Positions 18,388 through 27,628 of a DNA stretch of 64,000 bases are shown one piece after another (positions within the stretch are counted from its first letter, which is position 1; each line of letters begins with the position of its first letter). Location: positions 1 through 64,000 of the forward strand of contig NZ_QJKM01000008.1 of the NCBI RefSeq assembly GCF_003425685.1, written 5' to 3'. The translations under genes were made by a program, and so were the position numbers. This DNA comes from Rhizobium terrae (GTDB lineage Bacteria; Pseudomonadota; Alphaproteobacteria; Rhizobiales; Rhizobiaceae). Below the pieces are notes generated by a model. It searched no databases, had not been told where the DNA came from, and was given only the letters and a program-made list of their open reading frames with translations.

Positions 18388-20087
18388 GCGATCTTTTCCT
18401 CGCTGAAGATCTGCCGGTGCTGCAGGGGCTGTGCGCGTGCGAAACGCGCCGCACCCGACGGGATCGATTCCAGCAGCGAGCGCGTATAGGGCTGGCGGGG
18501 GGTGTCGAAGATCTCTCCGACGGTGCCGTGCTCGACGATGCGTCCGCGCTGCATGACCGAGACCGTGTGGGCAAGCTGGCGCACGAGCGCCAGATCATGC
18601 GATACGAAGACATAGGTAAGACCAAGCTTGGCCTGCAGCGACAGCAGCACTTCGACGATATCAGCCTGAACGCTGACGTCGAGCGCCGAGGTGGGCTCGT
18701 CAAGCACGATCACATCGGGTTTCAGGACGAGCGAGCGGGCAATGGCAACGCGCTGGCGCTGGCCGCCAGACAAGGCGGCGGGCTTGCGGGTCAAGAGATG
18801 CTCCCCCAGCCCGACGTCTGCAAAAGCCTTGCGCACCGCAAGTGCCCGCTCCTGGTGTGTCCCGATCTTGAAGCGGTCCAGCGGCTCGCGCACGGTTTTC
18901 TCGACGTTCCAGGTCGGGTCAAGCGAGGTGAAGGGGTTCTGGTAGACGAGCTGCAGGTGGCGCCAGACAGAGCGCAACTGTTCGGGTGAGCGGCCGTTGA
19001 CCTGTTCGCCGCCGACCGCGATCTTCCCGGTGTCGGGTTGCTCAAGCCCGAGCAGAATCCGGATCGCCGTTGTCTTTCCGGATCCGGATTCCCCGACCAG
19101 GGCATGCGTCGTTCCCGCCTGAACGTCGAACGAGACGTCGTTGACGGCGGTCAGAACCTTGCCGTCGACGGTGAAGGTCTTCGTTACGCCGGCAACCTCG
19201 ATCTTTGGTGTCTTCTCGCGCCTGGCGCCAAGGTGGCGGAAACCGGGCTCTCGCAATGGCCGGTACCGGTCTGGATTGAGGGCCGGCACGTCGCCATGAA
19301 GCTTTCTGGCGTAGGACGAGGAAGGGGCGGAAAATACCGTGGCGGTACTGCCGGCTTCCTGGACGGTGCCGTCCTTGAGAACCACGATGGAATCCGCCCG
19401 CTCGGCCGCGATCGCCAGATCATGGGTGATCAGGAGGAGGCTGATCTGCAATTCCTCCTGCAACTTCGACAAGAGGTCGAGAATACGTTTCTGGATCGTC
19501 ACATCGAGCGCGGAGGTCGGCTCGTCTGCAACCAGCAGCGAAGGCCGCGGCAGAACGGCGAGACCGATCAGCACGCGCTGGAGCATGCCGCCGGATAGCT
19601 GATGCGGATAGGAGTCATAGACACGCTGCGGATTGTCGAGCCCGACCTGCGCGAATGTCTCCAGAACGAGCGCCTTGCGAAGCGCCGTGTCCGGCTCGTC
19701 CAGCAGTGCGGCCGCTTCCATTGCCTGCGCGCCGATCGCGCGGACCGGATTCAGGGAGTTGCCGGGGTCCTGCGGCACGAAACCGATCCTGCGTCCCCTG
19801 AACGGCCGAAAGCGGCGCTCCGGAAGCCCCAGAAGCTCCTGGCCCTCGAATTCGACGCGGCCGGAAGCGTGTCCCGTTGCGGGAAGCAGCCGCAGGACGG
19901 CGCGCGCGATGGTCGACTTGCCCGATCCGGATTCGCCGATCAGCGCGAGACCTTTGCCGCGTCCAAGCTCGAAGCCGACATTGCTCACGACCCTGTGGGT
20001 GCCATAGGCGACCGACAATCCTTCGGCCCGCAACAGCGGGGTCGACGCGCGATTTGAAAGCGAAGTCAGTCTGTCTCGCGGAGCCAT
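18384..20087 (-). CDS. Dual ATP-binding protein of a dipeptide-type ABC importer
   Basis: A 567-residue fusion of two ABC ATPases (DppD-like then DppF-like). The first half has Walker A GESGSGKST and signature LSGGMLQRVLIGLA with Walker B LLVADEPTSALD. The second repeats these as GESGSGKTT, LSGGQRQRVAIARSL and VIVLDEPTSALD. The start at 20087 (MAPRDRL) overlaps the upstream permease gene by 22 bases; a longer frame to 20327 lies inside that gene and is unlikely. Its stop overlaps the LLM start. It energises the importer formed with the two permeases and the binding protein upstream. Confidence 0.9.
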   Translation of the reverse strand: MAPRDRLTSLSNRASTPLLRAEGLSVAYGTHRVVSNVGFELGRGKGLALIGESGSGKSTIARAVLRLLPATGHASGRVEFEGQELLGLPERRFRPFRGRRIGFVPQDPGNSLNPVRAIGAQAMEAAALLDEPDTALRKALVLETFAQVGLDNPQRVYDSYPHQLSGGMLQRVLIGLAVLPRPSLLVADEPTSALDVTIQKRILDLLSKLQEELQISLLLITHDLAIAAERADSIVVLKDGTVQEAGSTATVFSAPSSSYARKLHGDVPALNPDRYRPLREPGFRHLGARREKTPKIEVAGVTKTFTVDGKVLTAVNDVSFDVQAGTTHALVGESGSGKTTAIRILLGLEQPDTGKIAVGGEQVNGRSPEQLRSVWRHLQLVYQNPFTSLDPTWNVEKTVREPLDRFKIGTHQERALAVRKAFADVGLGEHLLTRKPAALSGGQRQRVAIARSLVLKPDVIVLDEPTSALDVSVQADIVEVLLSLQAKLGLTYVFVSHDLALVRQLAHTVSVMQRGRIVEHGTVGEIFDTPRQPYTRSLLESIPSGAARFARAQPLQHRQIFSEEKIA

Positions 20088-20914
20088 CGGCTGATCCTGT
20101 TTACAGAGAGGACGGTTGCGATCGTGACGAGGGCCGGGGCGTAAACCAGCCAGGGCCATTTGAGGTAATCCTTGCCGATCGAGATCAGCAGGCCCCAGTC
20201 GGAGGCCGGCGGCGGGTCGCCGTAGCCAAGGAAGGCAAGGCTGGCGATGACAAGGATGGAATCGCCGAATTGCAAGACGGCAAGCGGCAGCACCGATCGC
20301 GATGCGTTCGGAAGCACATGGCGCCATAGAATATGCCAGCGCGAGCCCCCGAGGAGGAAGGACGATTCGACGAATGTTGCCTGCCGGGTCTTGATGACTT
20401 CGGAGCGCATCACCCGGGCAAAAAGGGCGACGGCTGAGACGCCCGTCGCGATTGCCGCATTCGTTGTGTCGAAACCGATTGCGGTGACGACGATGACCGC
20501 CAACAGGAATTTGGGGATGGCCAGCAACACGTCGACGAGACGGGCAAAGACTGTGTCTACCCAGCCGCCGAAGAAGCCGGCCAGCAATCCGACAATTCCG
20601 CCTGCGACGACGCCGATGACGACCGCGATCAGTGCGCTCGCCACTGATGAGGCCGTGCCGTAGACGACGCGCGCATAGAGGTCACGGCCGAGATGGTCGG
20701 TGCCGAACCAGTGCGCTGCACTTGGACCGAGCAGCTTTTGAGCGGGAGTGCCATTCACGGGATCGTAGTGGGTAAAAAGGCCAGGCGCCAAAGACCAGCC
20801 GATTGCCAGCGCAACGACCAGGAACGAAAGAATGACGACTGGCGGCACGCGCAGGCCGGTCAGACGGCCGATCCCCGTCGCGCGCGGGGTGGAGGAGACA
20901 GAGGCAAGTGTCAT
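20066..20914 (-). CDS. ABC transporter permease, DppC type
   Basis: A 282-residue inner-membrane permease of the dipeptide/nickel/opine importer class. It has an N-terminal hydrophobic segment (LSFLVVALAIGWSLAPGLF), the conserved HWFGTDHLGRDLYARVVYG loop typical of DppC/OppC, and an EAA-type loop around VESSFLLGGSRWHILWRHV. The start overlaps the DppB-type gene by four bases (ATGA). It forms the channel heterodimer with that protein. Confidence 0.9.
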   Translation of the reverse strand: MTLASVSSTPRATGIGRLTGLRVPPVVILSFLVVALAIGWSLAPGLFTHYDPVNGTPAQKLLGPSAAHWFGTDHLGRDLYARVVYGTASSVASALIAVVIGVVAGGIVGLLAGFFGGWVDTVFARLVDVLLAIPKFLLAVIVVTAIGFDTTNAAIATGVSAVALFARVMRSEVIKTRQATFVESSFLLGGSRWHILWRHVLPNASRSVLPLAVLQFGDSILVIASLAFLGYGDPPPASDWGLLISIGKDYLKWPWLVYAPALVTIATVLSVNRISRWLRETD

Positions 20915-21930
20915 CGGGTCACCGCCTTGGAGATGGGAAGAGAGCTGTCATCGGCCGTCGTCGGACGGCGCTCCTGCCCGCCGAGAAGTTTGACACGCGG
21001 ATCGAGGAGCGGGTAGGTGAGGTCGGCGATCAGGTTGACGACCACAAAGACCACCGCAGCGAGCGAAACGACTGCCTGTAGTACCGGAAGGTCCTGCGTG
21101 CTGACGGACCGCTGCACTAGGCTGCCGAGCCCGTTTCGGCCAAACACCGTTTCGGTGATCAGCGAGCCTCCGAGTAATTCGCCGATCGTCAAAGCGACGA
21201 CCGTGATGACCGGGAGTGATGAAGGCTTGAGCAGGTGCGTAACGAAGAGCCGCATCTGGCCAAGCCCGCGTCCGCGTGCGACGGCGGCATAGTCCTGGCC
21301 GGATTCGTGATCGAGATTGGCAATCAGGACTTCGGCGATCTGTGCCGAGATCGGAATGCCAAGGGCAATCGCTGCGAAAAGCGTCGCCCAGAAACTGTCC
21401 GGCTCGATAACGCGAAAGACGCCGAGCTGGAAACCGAAGAGATGGATCAGCACCAGGCCGATCACGAAGTTCGGAACCGACAGAAATAGAGACGGGAAGC
21501 CGCGGAGCAGTCCCTGGCCAAATCGCCGGGGCAGAAATTGCGTGCCATAGGCGATGATCGCTGCCAGGAACAGGGCAACTGCGAGGCCCGCCGAGGCAAG
21601 CACGAGTGTCGACGGCAGCACCTCCGCGATCAGCGTCGCAACCGGCCGGTTGGTCCGCATCGACAGACCGAGATCGCCGGTCACGAAGCCGGAAAAGGCG
21701 CTCCAGAGCTGCACGGGGATCGGTTTGTCCAGACCCTGCGCAGCGATGATCTCCTTGATCTCATTCGGCGTGAAGCCGTTCTGAGGGTTGTTTAGGACGT
21801 TGGTAATCGGATCGCCGGGCAGGATGCTGACGACGACAAAGGTGAAGACATAAGACAGCAGGATCACAACGATCGCCTGCAGGAGCCGCTTTGCGGCGTA
21901 GTCGAAATAGGCTTTGCTCATGCCCATCAC
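20911..21930 (-). CDS. ABC transporter permease, DppB type
   Basis: A 339-residue permease of the DppB/OppB class with about six helices. It opens with the typical YAAKRLLQAIVVILLSYVF helix, followed by LPGDPI. The EAA-type loop is around YAAVARGRGLGQMRLFVTHL, and the end reads LTYPLLDPRVKL. Several ATGs (21930, 21927, 21921) could start it. It lies 24 bases after the binding-protein gene and overlaps the DppC-type gene. The importer is placed here among flavin monooxygenases, so its cargo is probably an organosulfur compound and not a peptide. Confidence 0.9.
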   Translation of the reverse strand: MMGMSKAYFDYAAKRLLQAIVVILLSYVFTFVVVSILPGDPITNVLNNPQNGFTPNEIKEIIAAQGLDKPIPVQLWSAFSGFVTGDLGLSMRTNRPVATLIAEVLPSTLVLASAGLAVALFLAAIIAYGTQFLPRRFGQGLLRGFPSLFLSVPNFVIGLVLIHLFGFQLGVFRVIEPDSFWATLFAAIALGIPISAQIAEVLIANLDHESGQDYAAVARGRGLGQMRLFVTHLLKPSSLPVITVVALTIGELLGGSLITETVFGRNGLGSLVQRSVSTQDLPVLQAVVSLAAVVFVVVNLIADLTYPLLDPRVKLLGGQERRPTTADDSSLPISKAVTR

Positions 21931-21954
21931 CTCTGTGTCTGTTGAACGGCCGGG

Positions 21955-23607
21955 CTATTCGCTTTTCGTGGCGGTGTAGTAGCTGGCATAGGCGACGCCG
22001 TTGTAGACCTCTCCCTTGAGCTTGGGCGACTGCACGTAGATGCGCTGGACGATCTGGGTTCGCGGAATGAAATAACCCTGGTCGAGGACGTATTTCTGCA
22101 GTTCGTCGAGTAGCGGTTTGCGGGCTTCGATAGAGCCGGCGCCGGCAATCTTGTCGCGCAGGTCGTTGAGGGTCTTGTCGCTCTCGTCGAGCGCAAACCA
22201 GTTCTCGCCATTGTTGGCATTCGTCAGGATGCTGGCGACGGTGCCGGCGTCGATGAAGGAGCGCGTCACCTCATATGCCGGTACGCCCGCGCCGCCATAC
22301 TTGACCTTTTGGCCGAAGGTGACGACGTCATAGGCACGGATATCGACCTTCCAGCCGATCTTGCCGAGCTGCTGCGCAATCAGTTCGTCGATCGATTTCG
22401 ATGTCGCGAGGTAAGGGTTTGAATTCAGCGTCAGCGACAGTGGTTTGCCGTCCTTGACGCGGACGCCGCCAGTTCCCTTCTTCCAGCCTGCTTCGTCGAG
22501 AAGCTTTTCTGCCTTTTCAGGATTGAAGGCGAGGAGTGCACTTTGGTCGCTCGCACCCGGAACGTTGCTCTGGATGAACGACGTCGCAAGCTTCCAGTCG
22601 GGGGTATAGACCGTGTCAATGATCTCCTGGCGATTGATGCCGGCCTGAAGCGCCTGGCGAACCTTTACGTCGTCATAGGGCGCAAGCTTGGTATTGATCG
22701 CCCAGCCGTTGACGAAGCCGAGATAGCGGGGCGTCGCTACCGTGAGGCCTTCCGACTTGAGGGACTCGAGTTCCTGCGGCGATGCGTTATAGGCAACGTC
22801 GGCCTGGCCGGATTGGACGGCTGCGACGCGCAGCGACGGTTCCGAGACGAGCTTGTAGGTAATCGTATCGAGATGGGCGGGACCGGTCTGGCCGACTGCC
22901 GCAGGACCCCAGTTGTAATCCTTGCGCTTGGTGAGCTTGACGTAGTCGCCTTCCTTCCAGGACTCGACGACATAGGGGCCGCTGCCGGAGGTCTTGCCGA
23001 GATCGGCCTGGCTGCTCGCCGGCGAGGCGATAGTCTTCGGGGAAATGAGGATCGAGCCATGATAGCCGAGCGTCGGAATGAAACCCAGCGTCGGCTTCTT
23101 GAAAAAGACCTTCACGGTTGTCGCATCGACAGCTTCGGCATGATCATAGGTCTTGGGGAACAGGCCGATCGGGTTGATGCCCTCGCTCTTGCGTCCGGCA
23201 TACCAGATGTCGAGATTGGCAACGACGGCTGCTGCATCGAGCGGGCTCCCGTCGGAGAAGGTCACGCCGCTCTTGAGATGCAGGGTGAACTCCGTCGCAT
23301 TTTCGTTCTGCTCCCAGCGCTCGGCGATCCACGGGCTGACCTTGCCGTCGGCATCGACATAAAGAAGCTTGTCGGTGACATGGCCCCAGATATGGCCTTG
23401 AAAGCTCGAGATCGCGCTGTTGTTGGGAATCCAGGTGTCGCCCAGCGAGTCGATCAGGAAGACGACGTCCCCGCCATCATGCGCGCCATCCTCAGCCAAT
23501 GCCGGGGTTACACCAGCTGTTGCGACCAGAGCGGCAAATGCCAGCGCAGAGGTGGCGGTCAGCAGACGACGCCGGGAAAGAAGAAGGCGAAAAGTGCGGT
23601 CGTTCAT
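21955..23607 (-). CDS. ABC substrate-binding protein, family 5 (DppA-like)
   Basis: A 550-residue extracytoplasmic solute-binding protein (SBP_bac_5). The N-terminus is a signal peptide: basic residues, a hydrophobic core around LTATSALAFAALVATAGV, and a cleavage site after PALA near residue 38. Family marks include WEQNENATEFTLHLKSGVTF and DGSPLDAAAV early, and ALQAGINRQEIIDTVY in the middle. It is first in the minus-strand operon that runs through both permeases, the double ATPase, two LLM enzymes and the acyl-CoA dehydrogenase homologue. The 175 bases upstream, before the broken oxidase gene, are the likely promoter region. Confidence 0.9.
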   Translation of the reverse strand: MNDRTFRLLLSRRRLLTATSALAFAALVATAGVTPALAEDGAHDGGDVVFLIDSLGDTWIPNNSAISSFQGHIWGHVTDKLLYVDADGKVSPWIAERWEQNENATEFTLHLKSGVTFSDGSPLDAAAVVANLDIWYAGRKSEGINPIGLFPKTYDHAEAVDATTVKVFFKKPTLGFIPTLGYHGSILISPKTIASPASSQADLGKTSGSGPYVVESWKEGDYVKLTKRKDYNWGPAAVGQTGPAHLDTITYKLVSEPSLRVAAVQSGQADVAYNASPQELESLKSEGLTVATPRYLGFVNGWAINTKLAPYDDVKVRQALQAGINRQEIIDTVYTPDWKLATSFIQSNVPGASDQSALLAFNPEKAEKLLDEAGWKKGTGGVRVKDGKPLSLTLNSNPYLATSKSIDELIAQQLGKIGWKVDIRAYDVVTFGQKVKYGGAGVPAYEVTRSFIDAGTVASILTNANNGENWFALDESDKTLNDLRDKIAGAGSIEARKPLLDELQKYVLDQGYFIPRTQIVQRIYVQSPKLKGEVYNGVAYASYYTATKSE

Positions 23608-23782
23608 GAAGTGGTCCTGTTTTGCAGGGCTGATGACGAACAGGAGCCTATGTGAGCGGATCGGTTTCGAGAAAGACTGGTTGTTCTTTTTCCATGAAAT
23701 TTGTAGATTATTTTGTCAGCGCAAACTGAAGCACGAGGATGAGGATTTCCGGCTCGGGCAAGCGAGATTGGCTGATGCCTTT

Positions 23783-24354
23783 CTATCCGGCGATAAACGT
23801 CATTCCGTCGAGAATGCGTACAGGCCGCAGTTCACCGGTGAAGCGTTCCACATCGACCTTCGTCAGCTGTCCAGTGGATGCCTGGGCAAGCTGCGATGCG
23901 CCGGCATCGCGGGTGAGGATGCCTTCCGAGCCGACGAACAGGCGGGTGAGATCATAGCCGGCTGCCGATTTACGCGCCCTTCCGCCGGTGCGAATGATTT
24001 GGCCGCTCGGCAGCACGACAGTCAGCGACAGCACGTTCTCGCGCATGGTGCCGTAGCGAACGGCGTTGGTGCCCGACGCACGGGTCGCTGCCATGCCGCC
24101 GCGCACTGCATTCAGGTGGCCCTCCAGCGAGGTTCCCGCTCCGAAGGCGATGACCGGCACACCCGCTGCGGCACAGAGCCGGACGGTTTCTGCAACATCG
24201 TCGGTGTTCCTTGCAAACACCACGGCATCCGGGATTGCCGTGCGTGGTGGGATTCACCGCGGCCATGCTGTTCGCGCAGCGCCTGCGAAATCGAGAAGCG
24301 ATTGCCGAACATCGACAACAACTGATCGGATAGCTCGGCGGATAGGGCGCCCAT
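23783..24354 (-). pseudogene. FAD-linked oxidase (GlcD/D-lactate dehydrogenase type) remnant
   Basis: The N-terminus (LSMFGNRFSISQALREQHGRG) reads from 24354, then a one-base shift near 24245 moves the continuation, [21 protein letters not shown] and [14 protein letters not shown], to another frame. About 60 codons normally found after GHLNA are absent: the sequence passes from VRGGM straight into [20 protein letters not shown], joining two places where the family has a Gly-Gly. After [16 protein letters not shown] the homology ends and only about 30 unrelated residues remain. The FAD-binding and cap domains are therefore incomplete. It lies upstream of the importer operon and is not part of it. 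Confidence 0.8.
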
Positions 24355-24605
24355 TTCTCAGTTCCTCAGTCTGCAGTGGTGGCGGCGAGAACTCGCGCAT
24401 ATGACGCGATGTCAAAGGCAAGTTCACCGGGACCGTGCAGCTATCGAGCGGGAAGTTCGCGATGGTCGAGCGTAGTTGCGAGTTCACCCTTGTTCCGTGG
24501 CGGCCGGTCATCGACCGCCAACTTGGCCGTGAGGTCACTGGCGTCGTGCAAAATGGTTCGGTGTCGTGGCAGTTGGGGCAGCGGGGACTGGGACTCTGAT
24601 CACAC

Positions 24606-25622
24606 TCATCGACAGCTAAGCTTGTGCTCGACCGGCACCCCGTCGAGATCGAAAACGGCTGCCTCCATCCCCTCTGGGTAAGATGCGCGGGTTGCTCGCC
24701 TGATTGTCTGCGGCGGCTGTCCGAAGGCGCGCAGGAACGCGCGGCGCATCCGGTCACGGTCCGCGAATCCTGTCTGTTGCGCCACAGCGTCGATCGTCTG
24801 GTCTGTGTCCTCCATCAAGCTGCGTGCCGCCTCCAGGCGCAGGTTCCCGATCGCCTTGGCCGGCGATTGACCCGTCTCGCGGATGAAAACGCGAGTGAAC
24901 TGCCGCGGGCCGATGCCGGCGACGGCCGCGAGTTCCTCCACATCCAGTCGGTTGGCGAGATTGCGGCGCGCATAGGTGAGGACTTTTTGGATACGGTCGG
25001 ATTTCGGTTCGAGTTCGAGAAGGGCGGAGAACTGTGACTGCCCGCCGGTGCGGCGGTGATACATGACCAGCGCCCGCGAGACGGATCGTGCCGCCTCCGT
25101 CCCCAAGTCGCGTTCAATGAAGGCGAGCGCCAGATCGAGCCCGGCGGTCATGCCGGCCGATGTCCAGATCGGGCCGTCCTCCACGAAAATGCGATCCTCC
25201 TCGATCCTCGCCAAGGGATAGCGGAGCTGGAGTTCGCGCGCCCGCGCCCAATGCGTCGTCGCGCGTCGTCCGTCGAGCAATCCTGCTTCCGCGAGCACGA
25301 AGGCCGCCGTACAGGTGCCGGCGATCCGGCCGACGCGACCGACGGCATTCCGAAGGAACGCTATCGTCGCCGGGGTCGCCGCTTCGACACCGCCGCCGAT
25401 GATGATGAGGTCGAGATGCCGGGCGGACAACGCCTCGGTCTCGACGGCGATGCCCATTGCCCCCCGGACAAGGCCGCCGGCGTCCGAGAGCATGACGAGG
25501 TTATAGACTGGGTTGGAGCGTTGGCGACCCGACTGCTGCTGGTTGGCCACGTCGAATGCCGCCGCCATGGCAAGCCCCATTGGGGAGAATCCGGGATGAA
25601 GCATGAATCCGATCGTCAGCAT
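24606..25622 (-). CDS. GlxA-type AraC-family regulator with DJ-1/PfpI domain
   Basis: A 338-residue regulator with an N-terminal DJ-1/PfpI (class I glutamine amidotransferase-like) domain, about residues 1-175. This carries the nucleophile-elbow stretch GRIAGTCTAAFVLAEAGLL. A C-terminal AraC helix-turn-helix covers about residues 220-315 (VDAVAQQTGFADRDRMRRAF-like). GlxA-type proteins respond to small amines, amino acids or stress and control nearby transporters or catabolic genes. It is divergent from an MFS transporter with about 100 bases between their starts, so that exporter is the likely target. Confidence 0.88.
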   Translation of the reverse strand: MLTIGFMLHPGFSPMGLAMAAAFDVANQQQSGRQRSNPVYNLVMLSDAGGLVRGAMGIAVETEALSARHLDLIIIGGGVEAATPATIAFLRNAVGRVGRIAGTCTAAFVLAEAGLLDGRRATTHWARARELQLRYPLARIEEDRIFVEDGPIWTSAGMTAGLDLALAFIERDLGTEAARSVSRALVMYHRRTGGQSQFSALLELEPKSDRIQKVLTYARRNLANRLDVEELAAVAGIGPRQFTRVFIRETGQSPAKAIGNLRLEAARSLMEDTDQTIDAVAQQTGFADRDRMRRAFLRAFGQPPQTIRRATRASYPEGMEAAVFDLDGVPVEHKLSCR

Positions 25623-25724
25623 GGGGCGTGTCTCGAATGTCTTGAAACGACGTGACTATGACATTTGAGACGTACCTCTTCAAGGTTAGGCTTCTCCATC
25701 CGACAAATCGCAAGAGGACATTCG

Positions 25725-26978
25725 ATGGAGACCGAGCCGCAGAGCCAAGCCATTCCAGTTTCACCAAGCAAAGCCCGGCCTGAACGGAAGGGCCTTTTGC
25801 CCATCTACTGCATGTCGCTCGGAGCCTTCGCCATCGGCACCGAAGGATTCATGATCGCTCCGCTCCTGCCGCAGATCGCCGACGATCTCGCCTTGCCGGT
25901 TTCATGCGCTGCACTGCTCGTCACCGTTTTCACGCTGACGCTGGCGATCAGTTCCCCGATCCTGACAGTGGCGACCGGCGTGCTGAACCGGCGGGCGCTT
26001 CTGATCGGGGCGATGGCCGTCTTCGCGGCGGCCAATATCGTGGCCTGGCGCTCTACCGGGTTTGCCGGGATCATGGCCGCGCGTGTCCTGCTTGCGCTGT
26101 CGGCAGGTCTCTATTTGCCCAATGCCAGCGCGCTTGTCGGCACGCTTGTCGCGCCTGAACGGCGTGGGCGAGCGCTCGCCATCGTGACCGGCGGCGCGAC
26201 CATCGCCATCGCCCTCGGCCTGCCGCTCGGTTCGGTGATCGGTCATGCCCTGGGCTGGCGGGCGACCTTTCTCTGCGTCGGATTACTCGCCGCCATCGCG
26301 GCCATCGGCCTGTTTGCCGGCGTGGCCAAGGGCGCGGGAGACGGCATTCGCGTCGCCGGCGTGTCCGAGCGTCTTAAAGTCGCTGGCCAGCCTGCCGCCA
26401 TCAAGGCACTGTCGCTGACGTTCTTCTGGGCGACGGGTGCCTTCACGGCATACCCCTTCATCGCACCCTATCTCCACGCGGCTGTCGGCTTCGGCGATGA
26501 CGGAGTGTCCGTCGCCGTATTCGTCTGGGGCGTGTCGGCCGTGGTGGGTATGACGCTCGGCGGCTCGGTCAACGACCGTTTCGGCTCCCCCTACGTGATC
26601 GGACCAGCCCTCGGGCTTCTGACACTGGCGTTCCTCGCGTTGGCGGCAAGCGCAGCCTTTCTATCGCCGGATCAGGCGTTGATTCCGGTGATGGCGGCGA
26701 TCGTCCTGTGGGGCATCACCGTCTGGGGCTTCTACCCCGCGCAGATGGCCCATCTCATCAGTGCTGGAGGCCCGCCCGCTGCGCCCGTTACGCTCTCGCT
26801 CAACACGTCGGTCATGTATGCCGGCTTTGGCGTGGGCAGTGCGCTCGGCTCCGCGATCATCGCAAGCCGTCCCGTCCAAATAATCGGCCTCGCCGCCGCC
26901 GGCTTGGAAGCCAGCGGCCTGGTTCTGTTCGTCTTTTACAGGATGACTAGCCGACGCGATGGACGACCGCAGGGATAG
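25725..26978 (+). CDS. MFS drug/metabolite exporter (DHA1 family)
   Basis: A 417-residue, 12-helix major facilitator of the DHA1 group related to chloramphenicol/arabinose-efflux transporters. It shows the helix-1 region YCMSLGAFAIGTEGFMIAPL with the conserved TEF-like patch, the loop 2-3 basic patch (VLNRRALLIGA), and motif C-like glycines around AIALGLPLGSVIGHALGWR in helix 5. The start at 25725 has AGAGGA just upstream; a longer frame back to 25665 lacks one. It is divergent from the GlxA-type regulator and probably exports a toxic small molecule. The substrate is not predictable. Confidence 0.87.
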   Translation: METEPQSQAIPVSPSKARPERKGLLPIYCMSLGAFAIGTEGFMIAPLLPQIADDLALPVSCAALLVTVFTLTLAISSPILTVATGVLNRRALLIGAMAVFAAANIVAWRSTGFAGIMAARVLLALSAGLYLPNASALVGTLVAPERRGRALAIVTGGATIAIALGLPLGSVIGHALGWRATFLCVGLLAAIAAIGLFAGVAKGAGDGIRVAGVSERLKVAGQPAAIKALSLTFFWATGAFTAYPFIAPYLHAAVGFGDDGVSVAVFVWGVSAVVGMTLGGSVNDRFGSPYVIGPALGLLTLAFLALAASAAFLSPDQALIPVMAAIVLWGITVWGFYPAQMAHLISAGGPPAAPVTLSLNTSVMYAGFGVGSALGSAIIASRPVQIIGLAAAGLEASGLVLFVFYRMTSRRDGRPQG

Positions 26979-27328
26979 GTATGGACGATGCGGCGGCGTT
27001 CAGCTCCTATGGTTGATCCTCAGTGGGGAAACACCGACCCGGCTAGGGTCGCGTATTCCCCTATTGAAGGGTCGGCATCTGTTTCAATAGGGTCCGCCAA
27101 GTCACTGGCCATACTAAAAAATCGGTGCGGACAACAAGGTAGTCGGTTCGTATACCTTCAACTGGAAACAATCGCGGGGTCGGCGGTTCGGCTCCCTTCA
27201 ACTGCACGCACTAGCAACCGGTCTGGGGTTGTGCTCGAGCAGAGGTAGATAGGGCGGATCGGCGTCTTCTTCGAAATAGCAGATCCCTCCAAGCGACATC
27301 GGATCAGAGGTATCGGCGGTGGCCACCT
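26979..27328. other. Intergenic region without recognised gene
   Basis: Some 350 bases after the MFS gene with only short frames and no recognised RNA or protein. The sequence lacks a clear terminator hairpin. Confidence 0.4.
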
Positions 27329-27352
27329 ACCCACATATGTGTTAATGTGGGT
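27329..27352. promoter_or_regulatory. Inverted repeat upstream of antitoxin gene
   Basis: Perfect inverted repeat ACCCACAT / ATGTGGGT with an 8-base spacer, and an inner 10-base palindrome CACATATGTG, ending 24 bases before the antitoxin ATG. Type II antitoxins normally bind such repeats to repress their own operon, so this is the best operator candidate. Confidence 0.6.
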
Positions 27353-27376
27353 TTTCTCAGTTCAGGAGCGCGTTAG

Positions 27377-27628
27377 ATGAGCCGATTGACGATCGACATA
27401 ACGGACCAACAACATCAAAGCCTAAAGGCGCTAGCCGCTTTACAGGGCAAGACAATCAAGCAGTATGCACTTGAGCGCCTCTTTCCCGGTGACACAGATG
27501 GAGAACGAGCCTGGGAGGAGTTGAAGACGTTGATGAACACGCGCGTCAATGAGGGGCTCGCCGGAAGACTGTCGACCAAAACCGTAGGTGAGATCCTCGA
27601 CGAGGAGATTGCCGAGGGTCGTGCTTGA
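27377..27628 (+). CDS. Type II antitoxin
   Basis: An 83-residue antitoxin-like protein. The N-terminal MSRLTIDITDQQHQSLKALA has the strand-then-helices pattern of ribbon-helix-helix antitoxins, and the charged C-terminal tail (VGEILDEEIAEGRA) is of the kind that wraps the toxin. A CAGGAG box upstream supports the ATG at 27377. The stop overlaps the toxin start. The gene binds DNA as a dimer and neutralises the partner toxin, by family analogy. Confidence 0.85.
   Translation: MSRLTIDITDQQHQSLKALAALQGKTIKQYALERLFPGDTDGERAWEELKTLMNTRVNEGLAGRLSTKTVGEILDEEIAEGRA

Noticed and set aside
22543..23655. A 370-codon plus-strand frame opposite the first family 5 binding protein
   Set aside because: Antisense shadow without domain, signal peptide or ribosome binding site.
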